From Glomus cerebriforme (lineage: Eukaryota > Glomeromycota > Glomeromycetes > Glomerales > Glomeraceae): a DNA stretch of 28,216 nt. A program made the position numbers and the translations under genes. The stretch spans positions 105,004 through 133,219 of the forward strand of contig QKYT01000260.1 in NCBI GenBank assembly GCA_003550305.1. The letters are read 5' to 3'. The notes beneath the pieces are model-generated. The model saw nothing but the letters and a program-made list of their open reading frames with translations. It ran no database searches and was not told where the DNA came from. The stretch's first letter is position 1. Each line of letters begins with the position of its first letter. Below are positions 1 to 9,239 of this stretch, one piece after another.

Positions 1-152
1 AATGATTATTTCTTTAGTCTTCATCAATTCTTTATTCGCTCATTTATTTGTTCTTTCTTCTTCTAAGATTCTTTGTTTCTTTTCATTGAAATTTTCGTTC
101 ATAATAATTTCTTTAGACTTCATCGATTCTTTATTCGCTTATTTATTTCTTG
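1..152. repeat. Imperfect direct repeat, about 50 bp, spaced about 101 bp
   Basis: Positions 1-52 and 103-152 share a segment containing TTTCTTTAG, CTTCATC and TTCTTTATTCGC, with few differences. The repeat lies in the charged minus-strand frame described above and produces a repeated peptide. It may therefore be an internal protein repeat rather than a DNA-level element. Confidence 0.7.
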
Positions 153-345
153 TCATGATTGTATATTTGTATTATCCTTAGATTCTTTTTGTCTTTGCTG
201 TTTAAAAGATCTATTATGAGCACATCCTATTTTTCTGCTTTATATAGCTGTTTCCTCATTTTCTGTTAATAAAATTGTCTCTTCCTTATCAGTTCGTTTT
301 GCTAAATCCCATAATATCATGGACTTTTTGCTAACAAATGGTATC
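1..345 (-). pseudogene. Decayed coding remnant of unknown family, cut by the left edge
   Basis: On the minus strand, reading from about 325 down to 155, one frame runs for nearly 57 codons with two stops and is rich in K, E, Q, N and R (for example DLAKRTDKEETILLTENEE, then RSFKQQRQKESKDNTNIQ). A shift then leads into a second charged frame that contains two versions of a peptide like ANKELMKTKEII. These correspond to a direct DNA repeat (1-52 and 103-152, roughly 85% identical by eye). The composition suggests a coiled-coil or basic tail of a mobile-element protein, but I do not recognise the family. Chance openness is unlikely in DNA this AT-rich, where stops are dense. The remnant probably continues outside the window. 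Confidence 0.35.
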
Positions 346-943
346 TTTAGAGTTATCAGATTTAAGTGAAATAAGTGAGAAGGGAATTCTAATCTAAACC
401 AACCAGCCAGTTAGGAGATGCTCAACTATCTGACCGGCTTTCCTTGCCTGATACGAGAAAGATATCATATACAGTATAAGGAAGATAAGGGGGAGTTTGG
501 GTAGATGGAGTAATTTTATTTTGAAAAGGATTATAAAGAGGAAATAGAATTGTTATAATAATATATTTAAAGATACCATATGAAAATTTAATATGAAATA
601 TCGAAAAAAAGATGGTATTTATATATTTAAAAATAATAATAAGATATAAAAAAATGAGTCAAAATTAATAATTATACAATAATAAATTAAGCATGACGAT
701 TTCTAATTTATAATCAATTAAATTTATATACATTGTACAAGCTTTAAATAAAATATACAATTCAAAATATAGTTATTGATTATGATGTCAAAATTAATAC
801 TACACGGCACAATTAACAATCATGTTATTATATTAGCTTGTGACAGGTTAAAATCTCTAATTATTATGAGAAACTATGAGAAGAAAACTATTACGAGAGA
901 AATTACTATGAGAAATTACCATGAATAGACCTTGGTAATATAA

Positions 944-1378
944 ATGAATTAGGATTTTGGGAAAACCTATCATAAAATTATTTCAACCATTTCCTAAAAG
1001 TCTTACTTATTGGCAATCTGATTCAATGATTAAATAACCATTTTAATATCAAACTATAAATGATATTAATGATATTAAATATAAATTTGCCATTAACCAA
1101 TTTGGTATATGGAAAAATAATGTCAGATTAAATCAAAAGTTGAACATATATTTAAATAAAATTTAAGATTATGCTTTTATTAATTATATTTTTAATTCTA
1201 TTGGAACTTACAACCTTAAAGATAAAGTTATGGAATATTAACATATATTATATCTTTATAATGAATTTACAATTCGTGCATCAAATATAAATTATATTAT
1301 CAATAACATTGATGATAAATTAAGAGAAAAAAAGACTTTTCTTATGTCTTCTTTTGGGATATTATTATTTGAATTATG
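944..1378 (+). pseudogene. Decayed coding frame of unknown family
   Basis: One plus-strand frame stays in register from about 944 to 1378 (about 145 codons) with only four internal stops, all TAA, before a final TGA. Readable segments include GKPIIKLFQPFPKSLTYWQS, KFAINQFGIWKNNVRLNQKL, DYAFINYIFNSIGTYNLKDK and INNIDDKLREKKTFLMSSFG. Every internal stop sits where Gln (CAA) would fit. I cannot name the family. After 1378 weaker coding-like fragments continue in other frames to about 1675, across the 32-bp tandem duplication. The block 346-943 to its left is AT-rich and shows nothing I can name, apart from a TACAGTA site at 470-476. Confidence 0.45.
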
Positions 1379-1487
1379 AATTACCAAAATCATTTTTATC
1401 CGAATTATTGCTCTTGATAATTATAATCTGAAGATAATAAAGTTCAAATGTGTATCGTATTAAGACTTTAGCCAAACATAGCTTTTC

Positions 1488-1551
1488 AATGTCAATTTAA
1501 TTGGATTTGGATTTTTACGAATGTCAATTTAATTGGATTTGGATTTTTACG
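1488..1551. repeat. Perfect 32-bp tandem duplication
   Basis: A 32-bp unit beginning AATGTCAATTT and ending ATTTTTACG occurs twice head to tail (1488-1519 and 1520-1551) with no differences. The unit length is not a multiple of three, so it would break any frame crossing it. Identity of both copies implies a recent event, such as slippage or local duplication. Confidence 0.95.
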
Positions 1552-2216
1552 ATCGTGAAAGAAGTTGATTCTGAATAATCTTTACAAATTATTATCAAAG
1601 TTTATGAAAGAAATGGAAATTATCAGTCATCGTATTAAGAATGTCAAATCTGAAACATGTATTAAAATTGCAAAGGTAAATTAATTATTTTTATTTTATT
1701 TATTTTACTTTATTTACTCTTTCTTCTTTAACCAACAATTTTTTATTGTATAGTAGTTAATTGGATTATGTCATAATAATGAAACTATGGTATAATATTC
1801 TTAATAATGACAAATACCGAAGATTGCGGTATTCTGAACCCGTGAGACGATCACCTGAAATGCGCAATACGATATCGGGAAAATTCTTGCCGAATGAGTG
1901 CTAGCCCTTTTCATTAAAAATATTAAAAATAAGCAGGTAATAAAATAAGTTTACTCCTTGAATAGACAAGACAAACAATTAGAGAACAAATAACCCATCT
2001 AAGTTTACATAAATAAATCATGCATATATTTGATTGATTGATAATTTACGCAGTACACATATAATTCAGGGCAGACGATAAAATTTAATTATGATCCTGC
2101 GTAGTATTCGTTTCACATCATGTGTCCAATTGTATTTATACATCATCTCTCAACTCTTATCAATTCTATTCATCTCTCAACTCTCCAACTCTATTCAACT
2201 ATCAACAACAACTAAA

Positions 2217-2592
2217 ATGGCTAACATCGCCACCCGACTTTATAATCTCGATGAAGAAGAAACAGAAGCGCTTAATGGGATGAACGCACGAGAAAGAAGA
2301 AGATTTAACGCCCTGCCAGACATCAATGCAAAATTGGATATGTTCGAGCACTCGTGGTCAAAGAAAAATCTTGGCGAGAAAAATCGGTATGTTTAGCTAA
2401 AGGAAACATATTTTGTTAGAATATTTTACTAAACTATTTTAGCGCCTTCGTCGTTTCTTAACATACCTTTTTCGTTAGGACATTGGTCAAAAACTAGTCG
2501 GCTGTGGTCTCTACGTGGGTGTCCTAATTGTACTTATTATTCTTGGTTCGACTACATACAAAAATGACGATGGAAAAAAATTTTTTCATTAG
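2217..2592 (+). pseudogene. Small membrane-protein gene with a one-step frame problem across its intron
   Basis: The chosen ATG at 2217 has a good context (ACTAAAATGGCT) behind a CT- and CAA-rich leader. An in-frame ATG at 2091 would add a segment that reads like translated leader. Exon 1 (2217-2386) gives 56 residues, acidic then basic (MANIATRLYNLDEEE, NARERRRFNALPDINAKLDM), and ends at a consensus donor GTATGT. An acceptor TTCGTTAG ends at 2478. The frame starting exactly at 2479 encodes a hydrophobic helix (VGCGLYVGVLIVLIILG) with a short charged tail, stop at 2590-2592. Exon 1 ends in phase 2 but that frame needs phase 0, so normal splicing gives only a five-residue tail and a stop at 2495-2497. 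Either a 1-2 nt change has broken the gene or an unusual splice is used. The family resembles small single-membrane-segment proteins I associate with Rhizophagus. Confidence 0.5.
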
Positions 2593-2903
2593 TGTTGAAT
2601 TCGCTGATTTTTATTGTTGAGATTATTATGTTATTAAATAAATTGCGATGGAGTAACATTGATTATTGTTATTATTATTTGTATTTTAATAATCGTAGGG
2701 ATATTAAGCCTCTCAAATTTGAATATTATTAATTTTTTTCGTGTAACAATAGTTATTATTTATTTATTTGTACTTGGCTAGATCTACGTTTCTGATTATC
2801 CTACTATTTTCATAAGAAAAATTATGTACTATTTTTTCTAACGAAAATTTCCAAACCAAAGTAAATTAGCTAGAAAATAAGCGCATGTTTACTACGTACT
2901 GCA

Positions 2904-3147
2904 GTATGAAGAGGTGCTGGCGAAAAATATTGGAGACGAAAGTTCTGGACAAGACATTACGCTATTTCGGATATGTGGATTCGCAAGCTAACACCATTTT
3001 TCGTACAGAATTTCCAAGGGTTTGTTAGTATCACCGACAGCGTAAATTTCCTGTGAAGTTTTGCTAAATTTTAGTTGCTATTATTGTATAATTATAACTG
3101 ACGACCATTTTTGTTCTTTCCAGAATATTGATGATTGGGACAAATAA
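2904..3147 (+). pseudogene. Frameshifted fragment of a Rhizophagus-type multicopy protein, with an intron
   Basis: Two overlapping frames look coding. One reads QYEEVLAKNIGDESSGQDIT and stops at AGCTAA; the other carries YVDSQANTIFRTEFPR up to a donor-like GTTTGT near 3019. An acceptor TTTCTTTCCAG (3111-3121) then leads into NIDDWDK and a stop (3145-3147). The pattern 'GDE-SGQ-ITLF ... ANTIFRTEFP ... DDWDK' is one I remember from C-terminal ends of repetitive Glomeromycotina proteins. This looks like such an end with a frameshift near 2955. An AATAAA at about 3250 could serve as its poly(A) signal. Family assignment is from memory. Confidence 0.4.
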
Positions 3148-3761
3148 AACCGGAAATGGAGTGTGATCCTTAGGCATTAGTATAGAAACATCATTTCACT
3201 TTATAAACCAAATCTATGCATCACTGAATCATGTAATTTATTTTCAATATCAATAAAGTCTCATGTAACAAAAATTACATTTTGTCGCTGTTTTTTTATC
3301 CACGCTAATGAACTCTTGAATTATTCCCATCTTGTATAAAAAAATATTATTGATCATACAATCTGAGATTGATTCGTTGAGAAAATTAAATTCGAAGCTC
3401 TTAGCCGATATTATCGAACTTGGAAAGGAGAATTCCAAGATTTCTGAACTTAAAAAGAAATTTGCTGAGCTTGAGGCTGAGAACGCGAAGCTGAGGTAAA
3501 TTATTGAGGAGAATGCCAGGCGTGATGTCAGAATCGAGGAGTTAGAGAAACATTGTCAACTGAGAATGCCGAACTTAAGGCTAGAGTTGCGAAACTGGAA
3601 CCTTGTTCCAGGTAAGCGCTGCCCTAACAACAGTTCATCTAGCTATAATTCAGTTACAAAGCAATCGGTATCGCCTGATTGTAAAATAAATGATGCGGTG
3701 CCAAAGGCGCCTGCCGATACCAAGTCACCAGAGGAAATGGAGATGGACGCTTTCCTGGTTG

Positions 3762-4038
3762 CCCTATGAAAAAAGAATGTCCGGAAATTGCCACCAAAAT
3801 TGTCCGGGTGCGTCCGGAAAATGTCCCACATGTCCAGGAAATGTCCGGAAAATCGCAATATTCCGGACGTTGAGATAATGCAATATTTTAGAAAACGTCC
3901 TGAAAATGTCTAGGCGAGTTAATGTCTCAGTGTCCGGAATATTGCGGTTTTCCGGACATTTCCTGGACGTGTGGGACATTTTCCGGACGCACCCGGACAA
4001 TTTTGATGGCAATTTCCGGACATTCTTTTTTCATAGGG
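3762..4038. mobile_element. 277-bp MITE-like element with ~115-bp inverted repeats and TTG target duplication
   Basis: Left arm 3762-3876 and right arm 3925-4038 are inverted copies with only about five differences, separated by a 48-bp loop. The ends are CCCTATGAAAAAAGAATG and its complement, flanked by TTG on both sides (3759-3761 and 4039-4041). The arms contain repeated TGTCCGGA-type subterminal motifs. Removing the element plus one TTG joins GCTTTCCTGG and TTGAGGAACA in frame (DAFLV then EEHKKSV), so the pre-insertion site can be read directly. No transposase is encoded: the 60-80 aa open frames on both strands inside it are by-products of the palindrome. A 3-bp duplication fits CACTA or PIF/Harbinger-like elements, but the ends match neither consensus clearly. 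Confidence 0.88.
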
Positions 4039-4212
4039 TTGAGGAACATAAGAAAAGCGTTAGTGAAGAGATTAGAGAGAGGAATAGGAAGAAAAAAACT
4101 TCTACATGAAACAGCTTCCCAAAAATTACAAACGATTCCCCAAAACATCGCCTACACCACTTCCCATGCGGAAAGTGTTGGTCCAAATTCGGGAAATTCG
4201 GGAAGAATTGTG

Positions 4213-4237
4213 GAAACCGTGAACAATGTTCACGATC
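4213..4237. repeat. 25-bp repeat, copy 1, containing a 17-bp palindrome
   Basis: The 25-bp segment GAAAC...CGATC at 4213-4237 recurs exactly at 4746-4770. Its core CGTGAACAATGTTCACG (4218-4234) is a perfect palindrome around a central A. Within the host pseudogene both copies encode ETVNNVHD, so this is an internal repeat of that protein family. Confidence 0.9.
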
Positions 4238-4745
4238 AAAAAATTGAATTAGACTTATTACAAGGATTTTTAGTGGATGATTCCCATATGAAATTTAATG
4301 ATATTGAATTTATTGATATAGAGCCCTCTAATGATTTACCTGCCGTAGCTGAGCTTGCCTATCTATTTCATCAAACGAGTGTAGCAAGGAAAAATTCGAT
4401 CAAAGCAAAGCGGGAAGAGATTTTATCTTGGGGTCGCTACTCCGAAAGATTGTCACTTTGCTCAGATAAAAATCTTAAGGATAAGACAGCATGATCCAGA
4501 TTTATAATGAAATGAAACCATACCTTTTAGGCATTTCTGATGAGTATTTGCGCAAGATAACAAGCAAAGTAAGGAAAATCAATAAGCTATTTGGATATGA
4601 TTACGATCCTGTAACTCTGAGAAAAAATGAAGGTATAGGATGGCACGTGGTTAACCGGATTGCCTATAGTGCTGACAGCATTTCAAGACTCACTAATCTT
4701 CAAATTCAATACATTATTGATCAAGTGAACTTAACTGCCGACAAT

Positions 4746-4770
4746 GAAACCGTGAACAATGTTCACGATC
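4746..4770. repeat. 25-bp repeat, copy 2, containing a 17-bp palindrome
   Basis: Exact second copy of the segment at 4213-4237, again read as ETVNNVHD, followed here by PGHDQL. Flanking DNA is unrelated, so only the 25-bp unit is shared. Confidence 0.9.
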
Positions 4771-5208
4771 CGGGTCATGATCAACTCATTCCACTCCGGA
4801 AGAAGCTATCGAAAGAGATGTATGAAAAGGCAGAAGACGATTCTTCTAGCTCGGAAACCAATCAGACTATTGCATTGGAGTGCAAGCGAGAAAGCAAAAC
4901 TTGGATTCAGCTATCTCAGCCACACCCACCGAATCTGGTTATATAAATGCCCTTATCCTTCTTTTACAGCAAAAATTCAAAAAAATGCTGAAGGAGATAT
5001 TGGAAAGATGGAGAGCTGATATCACTTTCAAATACGCAATTATCAAAACTACTGGGGAAGTCATGAGACCAAATTCAAGGATAAGAGCGAGGCTGAATTC
5101 TTGGAATACAAATGGGATCTTGAGGCTAAACTAGGCGTCCCTTCTAAAGCAATGCATAAATGATTTAAAAAGATATGTCGTTCTTATCGAATATGTGACA
5201 TTAGCGCA

Positions 5209-6012
5209 AGCATAGTCCGGTCGATGTATAGTCGATACTCGGAAAAAATTCTTGCCGAAAGAATAGGAGCTGTGCGAAGCGCATATATTCATATTATTTT
5301 TTTTTTTAACAGATTCTTCCGAAGTGTTATTCCATTCCTTCCAACAAAATATGAAATAGGACCACAGTATATCGCAATATGAAGAGTGCCGGCGAGAAAT
5401 ACTTTTTTTCTCTCACACTTCGAAAAAAAGAAATAAAGCTTCCCCATGTTCACTCACTATGTTCATGCCCAGGAAAATCTATCTATCTCAAAATAGTTTC
5501 TAGCTGATTTTTACGAAATTTTCAAGAAAAAAACATAGATAACCTTTGACCTCTGAAGAAGCATAGCTTCAAAGAGGGCGAAAACAAACAACGTATGAAA
5601 CGGATTAAAGAATTGATGTTGGGAAAAAGGCTCTAATAGAGGGTTATCGCATGAAAAAAAAATAAGCATGTATAATAGTCTGCAGACATTAGCGTCATGT
5701 ATCGCGGGGAATATACCCGATTTTTGTCATTTATTTCAATGTATTGCAAGTAAAAAGTTTATACCACTAATTTTTGAACAGTAGTGCAAATTTAGCGAAG
5801 CGCCTTTTCGGCCATACTAATGCAAGGCAATTAGGGACGAAACTGATCGGTAAATTGGATTGTCAACGAAGATCCAAGGACATTCATGTTTTGCAACGAT
5901 CACAGCGTATGGAAAACAGGATAGGTGCGTTGATTTTGGGATTCTCCATTCCAATGATTAAAATAACTTCGAGCTAATATTACTTTTTAACTTCAGGGGA
6001 ATCCTTTCAAGA
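5209..6012. other. Intergenic DNA with weak coding remnants and an upstream regulatory stretch
   Basis: No gene is supported. A motif near 5233-5263 (CGATACTCGG, then AATTCTTGCCGAA) matches one at 1869-1896. The segment 5380-5400 (TATGAAGAGTGCCGGCGAGAAA) resembles 2907-2931. Around 5600-5650 short coding-like pieces (KALIEGYRM) suggest further decay of the family to the left. The part from about 5860 probably belongs to the promoter of the RING-like pseudogene. Confidence 0.5.
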
Positions 6013-6014
6013 AA

Positions 6015-6022
6015 TATATAAG
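6015..6022 (+). promoter_or_regulatory. TATA box of the RING-like pseudogene
   Basis: TATATAAG lies 61 bp before the chosen ATG at 6083. It is followed by GTGCCGGAAATTACTTCGC, a plausible initiation region. The same octamer followed by T occurs at 13628-13635 in the orphan island. Confidence 0.6.
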
Positions 6023-6082
6023 TAGGAGTGATCGTGCCGGAAATTACTTCGCACTTTGCACTCTCTACAATTTACCACCACT

Positions 6083-6741
6083 ATGGCCAGTGAACCTTCA
6101 ACCAGCACTTCTGAAATTCAAACAGATACTACAGAACCTTCCCAACTCGAAGTACTTGCATTACATTATCTTCGAAATCAAGACATTTCAACTATTCCCA
6201 GCAGAATTCCGAAACACAATCTTTTCAGTATTTGCCAAAGAGCAATCCTAACATTTCGTTTTCAATCGTTCGTTGTGTTGGATTTTGAACACCTTTTCCA
6301 CCGTCAATGTCTTGAGAATACGAGCAGAAACAAAGTACCCTTCCTGTCCTTCGTGCCCCATAACTATTGAACTGTTTACTCGCCTCTGGAGAATATCTAA
6401 TTTAGAAGAATTCATGACTTCGCTAGGATTCATAGAGGTGGCTCTCCTGGACAAGGGAGTCAATCACTATGCAGGATCAGGCAACAAGCTCAATTGTGAT
6501 TGAGATGAGGATGATGATGATAACCGGTCTAATTCTGTTGATAATAGGTAAGCGGTGCAAATCCACATTCTCGTATATATGCAATAACAGTTCCCATTCT
6601 CATCTTTTATCTATCTCCAGAACTCCGGAGAATCGAGCTAATTCTAACGATGAAGTCTGCACCACCAATACACAGGATAACTCGGAGACTGAGGAGATGC
6701 TATCTCAAATCTATCTAGTACCCAAACCGAAAGCATTATAG
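6083..6741 (+). pseudogene. Degenerate RING-finger-like protein gene (MASEPSTS family)
   Basis: Exon 1 starts at 6083 (MASEPSTSTSE; an in-frame ATG at 6056 adds nine leader-like residues). The N-terminus is Ser/Thr-rich, followed by LHYLRNQDISTIPSRIPKHN. The RING-like part has ICQRAIL, then LDFEHLFHRQCL, where the usual Cys before 'xHxFH' is Phe. After a frameshift near 6320 it has PSCPSCPITIE. The second frame continues to a TGA at 6501-6503, then an acidic stretch (DEDDDDN) to a donor GTAAGC at 6548. An acceptor CTCCAG ends at 6620, and exon 2 (6621-6741) reads TPENRANSNDEV, NSETEEMLSQ and stops. Phases match exactly across the 73-bp intron. RING proteins usually act as E3 ubiquitin ligases; with a lost zinc ligand, a frameshift and a stop, this copy is very likely dead. 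Confidence 0.75.
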
Positions 6742-7535
6742 ACCGTTTCTCTACGACATGAATGTAATTATCTATCACGTGATTCCGTGAATATTGACTT
6801 CCCAGCGTAACGTAACGCCGGAACTACCAAAAAACGCAAATCACATGATATTTTGTGGCGAATGTGGCGAACCAGCCTCCAAAAAATTTTAACAAAAAAA
6901 ATATTTTTCATATGATATAATATAATTGGTGAATCATATGTTTTAACTGGAAAAAAGCTTCTGCAATAATTACTAATTTTTTATTATTATTAAATTTACA
7001 ACGAAAAATAAACTTAATTATCCCCAATTCTTGAAGTAATTAAAGTAATTAATTTTAATAATTAGATATCTCACTTAAATCTACAACGCAAGATCAACTT
7101 ACTAACCTTTAATTTACCAAAAAAACGTCTGCAGTAATCGAATCTGTAATAAACCAACCTTAAAAATCATTAAAGGATACTGGTAAGCTCTTTCTTTGTA
7201 AATACACAATCAATCCGCTTTTGGACTCAGCGATAAATAAGATCCATTAATAGTTTCTTTGACCAGTTGAGCGGCCTTGCTCCTTGGAGTGGGTTATACA
7301 TTTGGTTATTTTTATCTAGCTTAATTTTAGAGATAAATAAAATAAAATAAAATTATTAGTTTCTTTGGCTGATTCTTGGCACGACTTTTTAAAATCCTGT
7401 CAGTCTTCTCGACTGTAATTCATCAAATTTTTTTAACTCTTTCGGATTAACTTTCCCCTAATAATTCTTATTATAAATTTTTTGATGTATTCTTTACATG
7501 TATCTGTCATACAAAACAAACTAGTGAACTACGAA
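6742..7535. other. Intergenic DNA, no gene seen
   Basis: AT-rich sequence between the RING-like pseudogene and the ATPase gene. A TATAAA-like stretch near 7470 (TTATTATAAATTTT) lies about 65 bp before the ATPase ATG and may be its core promoter. Nothing else is recognisable. Confidence 0.5.
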
Positions 7536-9239
7536 ATGTCTTCCATTATGGCACAAAGTTTTCACAGGAACATTTTATCATCTCGCAAAGTTCTATTCTT
7601 CCAGCCAAAACGTGCTCTAAGAAACTCGAACCCTTACCCGTTTCAATCCTCACATTCGAGATACTACGCAAACTCTTCCTTTCCCCAAGATTCTACAATT
7701 AAATTCCTCAAAAAAGAAATTGTAAAACGGCTTCCGGTATGAAATTATCTTTGTTTTTTGTGTATTATTTCGGTCAGGTTTCTCAACACATTTTTGTTAT
7801 TTGTAGGGCACAATCTTGAACTTAATTGTAGCTGGCATCGTTGGTGGCTTCGCTATATCGGTTGATCATCTTTATGCTTGGTATCGGAACAGTCACAACG
7901 AAAGTCTCCTCAACGAAACTTTGGAAAAAGGTACTCAGCCTGATGTGGGAATTTCAGAAGATAAGTTGGTTCCTCGACCTGTAATAGTAGAGCGTCTCAA
8001 AAAAATTCTTTTGCCTCATGAAGACCAATCAAATTATTATGTAATATGCGGAGAACACGGAACAGGGAAAACAACTCTAACTAGAATTGCATCAAGAGAA
8101 GTAGGACAAAATAAGAAAAAAGGTATACAGGGTGGACGCGGAGTCATTTATGTTGATATTCCCGCTGATATAGAAGCATTTGGCGAAGCATTTGGAAAAG
8201 CTCTTAATTTCACATTTGAGGAACGCATTTCGGTTACAGCACAACTGAGGAAGAAATTATTGGGCGATACCAACTGTGAGTTGATCATTACTGTTGTTAT
8301 TCTTAAAACCAAAACTTTTGATCTAATTTTTCTTTTTATAGATGAGTTTAAGCCCAAGTGGAAGAGAGCCATGAAAGCCTTCAAGCGTGCTTCTGCCGTA
8401 TACAAAAAAAATAATCCTTGTCATCAACCATCGGTCATTGTTTATGACAATATTAACTGTTTGGTTCATAAGTACCCGGAAATCATCGATATTCTCCAGG
8501 ACGATGCAAAGGACAATGCAGATGACCGAAAGTACATTGCTGTGTTTGTCAGCAGTGAAGATTCGGTCCTGAGAAGAATGGAATGTAAGTACTGACAGTG
8601 TACTGACATGATTTTTTTGTGCTCCTGAAAATAGTATTACTTACAGAGCATGATTCTTATTTTAGCTCGTAGTAGTGCATGGTCACGTGCAAAAAAACCT
8701 GTGATTGAAATTGGAGATCTTAGCAAGGAAGAATCAATGAAATATCTAACTGAGAAGCGCAAGATCAATGAAGTAGATGCAAAAAATATATATGAATTGG
8801 TTGGTGGACGCATTGTAGATCTGAAGACTGTGGCGGATGATTTTCTGGCCAAACAACCCTTTGAAGGTAGGAATGGGTTTATTATTTTCACATCAATGAA
8901 TTTACACAACGCTGCTTTAGATTAATTGCTTGACTCTTCTTTTTTCCTATAGTTATCAAAAGGCAAATCTTAATGGAAGTTGAGGAGAAATTCAACACTG
9001 CACAACTCCTCCAAAAGCAATTGCATCACGAAGTAGGAAAGAAAGCAATCAGAGCTTTATTGGACTCTAAAGAGTTAAGCTTTACAACATTTAAGGAATT
9101 TTTCAATAATTATGAAGAAGCCAGCAAAGTATTGGAAACCAATATATTCGCGTACCATCCAGAAAAAAATACTGTGAGCTTTCAGTCTCAATCAGTAAAA
9201 TGTTATATTCAGGAAAAAGCAGACATATTCATTAAATAG
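7536..9239 (+). CDS. Mitochondrial-type membrane-anchored P-loop (AAA/STAND-like) ATPase, 466 aa, five exons
   Basis: Exons are 7536-7736, 7807-8275, 8342-8584, 8666-8866 and 8953-9239. All introns are GT-AG (70, 66, 81 and 86 bp; donors GTATGA, GTGAGT, GTAAGT, GTAGGA) and all phases join cleanly. Residues 1-50 are rich in R, K, S and Q with no acidic residue and end near SRYYANSS, a typical mitochondrial presequence. Residues 71-88 (LNLIVAGIVGGFAISVDH) form one membrane segment. Walker A is GEHGTGKTT (149-157). A Walker B-like strand SVIVYD ends at D259 with N260 next to it, and YIAVFVSSED (288-297) could be sensor 1. The C-terminal third (305-466) is helical and charged, without known motifs. 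It likely hydrolyses ATP at the inner mitochondrial membrane; the substrate is unknown. I remember near-identical multicopy proteins in Rhizophagus. A Yme2/RNA12-like role is an alternative. ATG 7536 was chosen over 7482 because the presequence begins there; 7548 is also possible. Confidence 0.85.

Larger units (their letters stand above)
3363..5208 (+). pseudogene. Broken coiled-coil 'EIRERNRKKK' family gene, several frameshifts and stops
   Basis: An N-terminal coiled coil (SELKKKFAELEAENAKLR, then a TAA; later STENAELKARVAKLE after a shift) is followed by a Ser/Asn linker and the acidic EEMEMDAFL motif. After the inserted element at 3762-4038 the frame resumes as VEEHKKSVSEEIRERNRKKK, shifts in an A-run near 4093, and continues to 4494. 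A further shift brings NEMKPYLLGISDEYLRKITS and KINKLFGYDYDPVTLRKNEG. The C-terminal part runs KDKSEAEFLEYKWDLEAKLG, then a TGA at 5161-5163 where Arg would fit, then FKKICRSYRICDISAS. I count at least four frameshifts and two in-frame stops. This is a lineage-specific repetitive family of unknown function; an HTH or transposon-related origin is possible but not shown here. Confidence 0.75.

Noticed and set aside
2091..2216. N-terminal extension with a hydrophobic stretch before the 2217 ATG
   Set aside because: CT- and CAA-rich leader-like DNA; the ATG at 2217 has a much better context and begins the acidic/basic body of the protein.
3643..4148. Several 60-80 codon open frames on both strands around the inverted repeat
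   Set aside because: They come from the arms of the 277-bp element and mirror each other; no start context, no domain, and they vanish with the insertion.
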